A stretch of 64,000 nt of DNA from Sphingomonas cannabina. GTDB lineage: Bacteria; Pseudomonadota; Alphaproteobacteria; Sphingomonadales; Sphingomonadaceae. The DNA lies in the NCBI RefSeq assembly GCF_021391395.1, contig NZ_CP090059.1, positions 248,001 to 312,000 of the forward strand, given 5' to 3'. Positions 58,239 through 64,000 of the stretch are shown one piece after another; position 1 is the first letter of the stretch; each line of letters begins with the position of its first letter. A program made the position numbers and the translations under genes. Under the pieces are notes generated by a model. That model was not told the DNA's origin and did no database searches. It saw only the letters and a list, made by a program, of their open reading frames with translations.

Positions 58239-60584
58239 ATGAGCGGACGTTACAGGATGCATGCGGCGCTGGCGGCGGCGACGATGCTGGCATCGCCCTG
58301 GTGGCTGGCGAGCGCGGCCGCGCAGGATGCGCCTGTCCAGGCGGCTGAGGCGCCCGCCGACGCCGACGACATCATCGTCACCGCCAGCCGCCGCGACGAA
58401 CAGCTGAGCCACGTCCCGGCCAGCATCGCTGCGCTCAGCCAGGCGAAGATGGACAGCCAGGGCGTGCGCGACGTCAACGACATCGCCCGGCTGACGCCGG
58501 GCCTCAACTTCCGGCGGGAGAGCCGTTTCTCCGGCTCCAACACCAACATCGCCATCCGCGGCATCCAGTCGACCGACGGCGCGGCGACCACCGGCATCTA
58601 CATCGACGACGTGCCGATCCAGTCGCGCGCGGTCGGCTTCAGCTCGGCCAATACCTATCCCAAGATCTTCGACCTGCAGCGCGTCGAGGTGCTGCGTGGG
58701 CCGCAGGGCACGCTGTTCGGCGCGGGCGCGGAGGGCGGCGCGGTGCGCTTCATCACACCGCAGCCGGGGTACGACCGCTACAGCGGCTATGCCCGCGCCG
58801 AGGTCGCCTTCACCGAGAACGGCGATCCCACCTATGAAGCGGGCGCGGCGATCGGCGGACCGATCGTGAGGGACGTGCTCGCCTTCCGCGCCAGCGCCTG
58901 GTTCCGGCGTGACGGCGGCTGGGTCGACCGGGTCGATGCGAACACCGGCACGGTCACGGCCGACGCCAATTCGGAGAATTCGCTCGCCTTCAAGGCCGCG
59001 ATCGGATGGCGGCCGGTCGACGGGCTGACGATCACGCCGTCGGTCTACTACCAGAACGTCAAGATCGACGACACCAGCGGCTATTGGGAGGCGCTGACCG
59101 ACCGCGGCGACACCCGCTTTCGCAACGGCTATGTCCAGGCGCAGCCGCAGCGCGACCGCTATGTGCTGCCCTCGCTGGGCGTGGACTGGGATTTCGGCGG
59201 CGTCACGCTGATCTCCACGACGTCATGGTTCGACCGCAACCAGCGCGAGACCCGCGACTATACCAATTTCGATGCCGAGCTGGTCTCGCCGGGCCATCCC
59301 TATCCGACGCTGCCGGGCCAGGTCGCGACCGGCTTCTTCGGCGACAAACAGCATAATTTCACGCAGGAGGTGCGGCTGCAGTCGAACGGCAGCGGGCCGT
59401 TCCATTTCGTGATCGGCGGCTTCTACAGCAACGAGCGGCAGAGCTCCTATCAGCGCAACCGCGACGAATTCATGGACACGCTGATCCGCAACGCCTTCAA
59501 CGACGCGTTCGGGATCGAGGGCTTCTTCGGCACCGGTTATCTGCCCGACTTCTACATCTACGACAGCATCACCCGCAGCCGCACGCGGCAGCTCGCCGGG
59601 TTCGGGCAGGTGGACTTCAAGCCCACCGACACGCTGACGCTGACCGCGGGCGTGCGCGTCGCCCACGTCAAGGTGGACCATGCGCAATATGCGATCGGCC
59701 CGTTCGCCGGGGGCACGATCGACACCTCGGGCAGCGCCAAGGAGACGCCGGTCACGCCCAAGTTCGGCATCTCCTGGCAGGTGACGCCGGACAATCTCGT
59801 CTATGCCTCGGTCGCCAAGGGCTTCCGCGCCGGCGGGGCGCAGACCCGCGTGCCGGCATTGTGCGAGCCCGACGTCCGCGGCCTCGGCTATGACCAGTCG
59901 CCGACCAGCTACGATTCCGACAGCGTCTGGTCCTATGAGGTCGGCACCAAGGGCGGCTTTCTCGGCGGCGCGCTGACGGTCGATGCCAGCGCCTTCTACA
60001 TCAAGTGGAAGAACATCCAGACATCGCTGTACCTGCCGACCTGCGGATCGAGCTTCATCGCCAATGCGGGGCAGGCGACCAGCAAGGGCTTCGACCTGGC
60101 GCTGCAGGGCCGGCCGAGCGACGGGCTGACGCTGGGGCTGGTGATGGGCTATACCCACGCCACCTACGACGAGGATGTCTACGGCGGCAGCGGGCTGCTG
60201 ATCTTCGGCAAGGGGGACTATGTCTACCGGGGGCCGAAGCTGAGCTTCACCCTGTCCGGCCAGTACGACTTCCAGCTGGGGGGAAGCAGCGCCGACCGCG
60301 ACGGGTTCGTGCGATTCGACTATTCCTACGGCCAGCGCGGGCCCCGCAACAATCCCGATGCGTTCGGCTATGATCCGGTCATCACCAACGGGGACGAGAC
60401 CAACATCATCAACGCGCGGGCCGGTATCCGGCGCGACGGGGCCGAGCTGTCGCTGTTCGTGAACAATCTCACCAACAGCCATCCCGAACTGGCGCGCTAC
60501 CGCCTGTTCCCGGGATCGCCGCTGATCACCAACGCGACCGTCCGCCCGCGGACGATCGGGTTTACGGCGACCTATCGCTATTGA
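58239..60584 (+). CDS. TonB-dependent outer-membrane receptor
   Basis: 781-residue outer-membrane transporter. The ATG at 58239 follows AAGGA; the signal peptide runs to SAAAQ at about residue 29. The TonB box is DDIIVTASRR, followed by the plug domain (VLRGPQGTLFGAGAEGGAVRFITPQPG) and a beta-barrel ending in FTATYRY with terminal aromatic residue. It is the sphingomonad type used for sugars, aromatics and other organics. Placed in the amide-catabolism region, it may admit oligomers or peptides to the periplasm. Confidence 0.93.
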   Translation: MSGRYRMHAALAAATMLASPWWLASAAAQDAPVQAAEAPADADDIIVTASRRDEQLSHVPASIAALSQAKMDSQGVRDVNDIARLTPGLNFRRESRFSGSNTNIAIRGIQSTDGAATTGIYIDDVPIQSRAVGFSSANTYPKIFDLQRVEVLRGPQGTLFGAGAEGGAVRFITPQPGYDRYSGYARAEVAFTENGDPTYEAGAAIGGPIVRDVLAFRASAWFRRDGGWVDRVDANTGTVTADANSENSLAFKAAIGWRPVDGLTITPSVYYQNVKIDDTSGYWEALTDRGDTRFRNGYVQAQPQRDRYVLPSLGVDWDFGGVTLISTTSWFDRNQRETRDYTNFDAELVSPGHPYPTLPGQVATGFFGDKQHNFTQEVRLQSNGSGPFHFVIGGFYSNERQSSYQRNRDEFMDTLIRNAFNDAFGIEGFFGTGYLPDFYIYDSITRSRTRQLAGFGQVDFKPTDTLTLTAGVRVAHVKVDHAQYAIGPFAGGTIDTSGSAKETPVTPKFGISWQVTPDNLVYASVAKGFRAGGAQTRVPALCEPDVRGLGYDQSPTSYDSDSVWSYEVGTKGGFLGGALTVDASAFYIKWKNIQTSLYLPTCGSSFIANAGQATSKGFDLALQGRPSDGLTLGLVMGYTHATYDEDVYGGSGLLIFGKGDYVYRGPKLSFTLSGQYDFQLGGSSADRDGFVRFDYSYGQRGPRNNPDAFGYDPVITNGDETNIINARAGIRRDGAELSLFVNNLTNSHPELARYRLFPGSPLITNATVRPRTIGFTATYRY

Positions 60585-60629
60585 GGGAGATGGGGGAGAG
60601 CCTGGAGCCTGATTGGCCCGTGTGTATCT

Positions 60630-60698
60630 GTTCCCCGGCGAAGGCCGGGGCCCAGTCGCGAACGGTTTGAGACTGGGCCCCGGCCTTCGCCGGGGAAC
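60630..60698. repeat. Inverted REP-like pair (69 bp)
   Basis: Arms 60630-60657 and 60671-60698 are perfect 28-base inverted copies. Each contains CCCCGGC-GAA-GGCCGGGG-type hairpins followed by CCCAGTC, with a 13-base loop. It lies between the convergent receptor and PaiB-like genes and may serve as a two-way transcription end. Confidence 0.85.
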
Positions 60699-60742
60699 GG
60701 CTGCTTCAAGTCGAGTAGGTCAAACTCCGGCTCCCCCGCGGT

Positions 60743-61384
60743 TCAGCGCGGCCGGTCGAGGTCGGCGATCATCCGCGCGATCGTGCGGGTGTCGTCGTCG
60801 CGCATCAGCGCCTCTGCGACGCGCGCGCGGTCGCCGGGCGGGTGCGACTGGCTGAGCTTGGTGACGCCCTCGATACTGTCGACATGGATGCGGAAGGAGC
60901 GGATCATCGGCAGCAGCATGGCGACGCGCCCCTCCGGCGCATCGTCGAGCGTCCAGGGCCGATCGGCGCTGCGCTCCAGGCAGGCGGCGGTGCGCTCCAG
61001 CAAGGCGAGCTGGCCGGCCTCGTCGTCGATCGGCTCGAGCGTGCCGCGGACATGCGCGGCGACATAGTCCCAGGTCGGCACCTGCGGCTTCTCGACATAC
61101 CAGCGCGGCGAGACATAGGCGTGCGGCCCGGAGAACACCGCCAGCGCGTGCTGCCCCGCCGACAGCGCGGGCGCGTGCGGATTGCGCCGGGCCATATGGC
61201 CGAGCAGCCGGTCGGTGGCGCCATCGCGCTCGAACACGATCGGGCAGGAGGTGGCGCGGATGCCCGCCTCGTCGGTCGTGATCAGCAGCGCGAAGGGATA
61301 GGCGCCGACGATCGCCGCCGGATCATCGGCGCGGTAGACGTCAGGCACGAACAGGCCCGGCCTGGCTTGCCCCGGCGCGGTCAT
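60743..61384 (-). CDS. FMN-binding PaiB-family protein
   Basis: 213-residue protein of the PaiB (FMN-binding negative regulator) family: MTAPGQARPGLFVPDVYRADD, FALLITTDEAGIRATSCPIVFE, HALAVFSGPHAYVSPRWYVEKPQVPTWDY and the C-terminal EGVTKLSQSHPPGDRARVAEAL. It has a split-barrel flavin-binding fold; despite the family title, DNA binding is not evident. Its start overlaps the semialdehyde dehydrogenase stop by four bases, so it is the last gene of the aminotransferase-dehydrogenase operon. Confidence 0.88.
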   Translation of the reverse strand: MTAPGQARPGLFVPDVYRADDPAAIVGAYPFALLITTDEAGIRATSCPIVFERDGATDRLLGHMARRNPHAPALSAGQHALAVFSGPHAYVSPRWYVEKPQVPTWDYVAAHVRGTLEPIDDEAGQLALLERTAACLERSADRPWTLDDAPEGRVAMLLPMIRSFRIHVDSIEGVTKLSQSHPPGDRARVAEALMRDDDTRTIARMIADLDRPR

Positions 61385-62850
61385 GCGCCCGCGGCGAGCG
61401 GCGGCACTTCGACCGCCATCAGCTTGATTTCGACATAGTCGTCGATCCCGTGCCGCGCCCCTTCGCGGCCGAGTCCGGACTCCTTGACCCCGCCGAACGG
61501 CGCGACCTCGGTCGAGACGATGCCGGTGTTCATGCCGACCATGCCATACTCCAGCGCCTCGGCCATGCGATAGGACCGCGCCATGTCACGCGTATAGACA
61601 TAGGCGGCGAGGCCCGCGCGCCCTTCGTTGGCGAGCGCGACCGCTTCCGCCTCGCCCTCGAAGCGGATCAGCGCGGCGAGCGGGCCGAAGGTCTCCTCGC
61701 GGCACAGCAGCGACTGCGGATCGACGTCGGCAAGCACCGTCGGCGCGAAGAAGCTGCCCTCGGCGGTGCCGCCGCCGGTCAGCATCCGGGCACCGCGCTC
61801 GACCGCGTCCTTCAGATGGCGCGCGACCTTGTCGACCGCGGCGGGGTTGATCAGCGGTCCCTGATCGGTGCCGTCCGCCAGCCCGTCGCCGAGCCGCAAC
61901 GCGGCGGCGCGCTCGGCGAGCCTGGCGGCGAAGGCGTCATAGACCGGCGCCTCGACGAAGATGCGGTTGGCGCAGATGCAGGTCTGGCCGGCATTGCGGA
62001 ACTTGGCGATCATCGCGCCGGCGACGGCGGCATCGAGGTCGGCGTCCGCGAAGACGATGAACGGCGCGTTCCCGCCGAGCTCGAGCGAGACGCGCTTGAC
62101 CGTCGCCATGCAGCGCGCGGCGAGCTGCTTGCCGACCGCGGTCGATCCGGTGAAGCTGAACTTGGCGATGCGCGGATCGCCAACCAGCACATCGCCGATC
62201 GGTGCGGGGGCGCCGGTGACGATGTTGAACACGCCGGCCGGCACGCCCGCTTCCTCGGCCAGCACCGCCAGCGCGAGCGCGGAGAAGGGGGTGAGCTCGG
62301 ACGGCTTCAGCACAATCGTGCAGCCGGGGGCGAGCGCGGGCGCGACCTTGCGCGCGATCATCGACGAGGGGAAGTTCCACGGCGTCACCGCCGCGACGAC
62401 GCCGACCGGTGCGCGCGTGACGATCAGCCGCCGGTCGGCCTGATTGGCCGGGATCACCTCGCCGTAGATGCGCCGCGCCTCCTCGGCGAACCATTCGAAA
62501 TAGGCGGCGGTCGACCCGACCTCGCCGCGCGCCTCGGCGAGCGGCTTGCCCTGCTCGCTGGTGAGGATGCGCGCCAGGTCCTCGCGGTGCGCGACGATCA
62601 GGTCATGCCAGCGGCGCAGGATCTCCGACCGTTCCTTCGCCGAACGCGCGCGCCAGGCGGGCAGCGCACGCTCGGCCGCCGCCACGGCATCGCGCGCCGC
62701 TGCGCCGTCGAGATCGGGGACCGTGCCGATCACCGCCCCGGTCGCCGGGTTGGAGACGGCGAGGGTCGCATCGCCGTCGATCCAGCGTCCGCCGACATAA
62801 GCCGACCGGCGCAGCAGCTCGGGACGGGCGAGGGCGATGGGGTCGCTCAT
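61381..62850 (-). CDS. gabD: Succinate/glutarate-semialdehyde dehydrogenase
   Basis: NAD(P)-dependent aldehyde dehydrogenase of 489 residues. Motifs: TPWNFPSSMIARKVAPALAPG, FTGSTAVGKQLAA, catalytic glutamate in LELGGNAPFIVF and catalytic cysteine in NAGQTCICANRIFV. It resembles GabD/DavD and would oxidise succinate or glutarate semialdehyde, the product of the aminotransferase encoded next to it. Both genes overlap by four bases. Activity on adipate semialdehyde is possible. Confidence 0.92.
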   Translation of the reverse strand: MSDPIALARPELLRRSAYVGGRWIDGDATLAVSNPATGAVIGTVPDLDGAAARDAVAAAERALPAWRARSAKERSEILRRWHDLIVAHREDLARILTSEQGKPLAEARGEVGSTAAYFEWFAEEARRIYGEVIPANQADRRLIVTRAPVGVVAAVTPWNFPSSMIARKVAPALAPGCTIVLKPSELTPFSALALAVLAEEAGVPAGVFNIVTGAPAPIGDVLVGDPRIAKFSFTGSTAVGKQLAARCMATVKRVSLELGGNAPFIVFADADLDAAVAGAMIAKFRNAGQTCICANRIFVEAPVYDAFAARLAERAAALRLGDGLADGTDQGPLINPAAVDKVARHLKDAVERGARMLTGGGTAEGSFFAPTVLADVDPQSLLCREETFGPLAALIRFEGEAEAVALANEGRAGLAAYVYTRDMARSYRMAEALEYGMVGMNTGIVSTEVAPFGGVKESGLGREGARHGIDDYVEIKLMAVEVPPLAAGA

Positions 62851-64000
62851 TCGCCGGTCTCCCGGGCGAGCGCCTGCTCGAGGATGTCCAGCCCCTCCGC
62901 CAGCTGCGCATCCGGGATGGTGAGCGGCGCCAGAATACGGATCGCCTGCCCGAGCGGGCCACAGGTGAGGACGATGAGGCCGCGGTCGAGCGCCCGCGCG
63001 ACCACGCGCTTCGCCGCCTGCGGGTCGGGCGCGCCGGCATCGTCGAGGATGTCGAAGGCAACCATCGCGCCGAGTCCGCGCGGCGCGGAGACGCGGGTCA
63101 AGTCATTGCGCCCCGCGAACCCGGCGATGCGGGCGGAAAGCGCGGCTCCGATCGTGGCGGCACGCTCGCACAGCCGCTCCTCCTCGATCACGTCGAGCAC
63201 GGCCAGTGCGGCCGCGCACGCCATCGGTGAACCGCCGAAGGTGGTGCCGAGCCCGCCCGGGTCGCAGGCGTCCATCACCGCCTTGCGGCCGATCACTCCG
63301 GCGAGCGGGAAGCCGCCGGCGAGCCCCTTGGCCACGGTGATCAGGTCCGGCTCGACCCCGCTGTGCTCGATACCGAACAGCTTTCCGGTGCGGGCGAAGC
63401 CGGTCTGAACCTCGTCGGCGACCAGCAGGATGCCGTGGCGGTCGCAGATGTCGCGAAGCGCGCGCAGCAGCTCGTGCGGCGTCGGGTGGAAGCCGCCTTC
63501 GCCCTGGACCGGCTCGATGATGATCGCGGCGACCTGTTTGGGATCGACGCTCGCGGCGAACAGCAGGTCGAGCGCGCGCAGGCTCTCCGCGACGGTGATG
63601 TCGCCGGACGGGAAGGGCACGTGGTGGATGCCGCCCTGCATCGGGCCGAAGCCGGTCTTGTAGGGGGCGACCTTGCCGGTCAGCGCCATCGTCAGCAGCG
63701 AGCGCCCGTGGAACGCACCGGTGAATGCGATCACCGAGGCCCGCCCGGTCGCGCGGCGGGCGATCTTCACCGCATTCTCGACCGCCTCCGCGCCGGTCGA
63801 GAAGAGCACCGTCTGCGCATCCCCCGCGATCGGTGCGAGCGCGTTCAGGCGCTCGGCCAGCGCGACATAGGGTTCGTAGGCGACGACCTGGAAGGCGGTA
63901 TGCGTGAACCTGTCGAGTTGCGCATGGACCGCCGCCATCACCCTGGGGTGCCGATGCCCCGTGTTGAGCACCGCGATCCCTGCCGCGAAGTCGATGTAGC
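62847..64000 (-). CDS. gabT: 4-aminobutyrate / 5-aminovalerate aminotransferase (5' end beyond window)
   Basis: Class III PLP aminotransferase; the frame is open through the right edge, so at least the first residues are missing. Visible parts: YIDFAAGIAVLNTGHRHPRVMAAV, LFSTGAEAVENAVKIARRAT, IIIEPVQGEGGFHP, LVADEVQTGFARTGKLFG and the PLP lysine in TVAKGLAGGFPLAGVIG. This is the GabT/DavT pattern, moving the omega-amino group to 2-oxoglutarate. It is the upstream gene of a gabT-gabD-paiB operon and complements the other aminotransferase and gcdH nearby. Confidence 0.92.
   Translation of the reverse strand, partial: YIDFAAGIAVLNTGHRHPRVMAAVHAQLDRFTHTAFQVVAYEPYVALAERLNALAPIAGDAQTVLFSTGAEAVENAVKIARRATGRASVIAFTGAFHGRSLLTMALTGKVAPYKTGFGPMQGGIHHVPFPSGDITVAESLRALDLLFAASVDPKQVAAIIIEPVQGEGGFHPTPHELLRALRDICDRHGILLVADEVQTGFARTGKLFGIEHSGVEPDLITVAKGLAGGFPLAGVIGRKAVMDACDPGGLGTTFGGSPMACAAALAVLDVIEEERLCERAATIGAALSARIAGFAGRNDLTRVSAPRGLGAMVAFDILDDAGAPDPQAAKRVVARALDRGLIVLTCGPLGQAIRILAPLTIPDAQLAEGLDILEQALARETGE

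Overview
The window is a chromosomal segment of a high-GC alphaproteobacterium, most likely a Sphingomonas-type member of the Sphingomonadaceae. The indicators are a class I lysyl-tRNA synthetase, an imuA-imuB-dnaE2 mutasome cassette, LexA boxes of the alphaproteobacterial GTTC-N7-GTTC type, a fused YlxR/L7Ae protein after nusA, a TonB-dependent receptor next to catabolic genes, and PQQ-dependent sugar dehydrogenases. No rRNA, tRNA, CRISPR array or conventional insertion sequence was seen. Coding density is very high, with many 4-base ATGA/GTGA stop-start overlaps.

Layout. 0-3.2 kb: two hotdog thioesterases, then two tandem PQQ-dependent sugar dehydrogenase lipoproteins. 3.3-9.6 kb: the translation/transcription operon rimP-nusA-ylxR-infB-rbfA, with a 206-bp inverted-repeat element filling the infB-rbfA gap. 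9.6-13 kb: a VapB/AbrB-PIN toxin-antitoxin pair, thymidine kinase and an M3 peptidyl-dipeptidase. 13.1-18.9 kb: the SOS-controlled imuA-imuB-dnaE2 cassette, with imuB carrying a 141-bp palindromic repeat read in frame. 19-28 kb: GT2-GtrA glycosyltransferase, GH28 glycosidase, DUF2189, NhaA, DUF389, lysK and a methyltransferase. 28-33.8 kb: SOS-controlled DinG-type helicase, SixA, prs and gltX. 33.9-41.3 kb: a TonB protein, the riboflavin genes ribD-ribE-ribBA (the GTP cyclohydrolase II half is degenerate) and ribH, with DUF899, AHSA1 and ArsR genes between them. 41.3-47.2 kb: CsaA, GFA, an ATP-dependent DNA ligase, DUF892, an endonuclease III-like glycosylase behind a LexA box, ung, a 33-bp minisatellite, a DUF559 nuclease cassette and a 2H phosphoesterase. 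47.3-51.2 kb: S41 protease, small lipoprotein, LysR regulator, exported unknown. 51.3-64 kb: a catabolic region with an NylC/DmpA-type P1 peptidase, an NylB-type serine hydrolase, a POT transporter, an omega-aminotransferase, a glutaryl-CoA dehydrogenase, a TonB-dependent receptor, a PaiB-like protein, a semialdehyde dehydrogenase and a GabT-type aminotransferase cut by the window end.

Three themes stand out. First, three GTTC-N7-GTTC LexA boxes precede DNA-repair genes, one of them in front of an endonuclease III-like gene. Second, a family of composite palindromic repeats occurs alone between genes, in frame inside imuB, and as the two inverted ends of a 502-bp unit holding a DUF559 (Vsr-like) nuclease gene; there the repeats supply the gene's Shine-Dalgarno sequence, its last codons and its stop. 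This looks like a minimal mobile unit with non-autonomous relatives. Third, the last 13 kb reads as a pathway that hydrolyses amide oligomers or unusual peptides, imports the products, removes terminal amino groups, oxidises the semialdehydes to dicarboxylates and feeds acyl-CoA oxidation, which resembles nylon-oligomer or lysine/5-aminovalerate catabolism.
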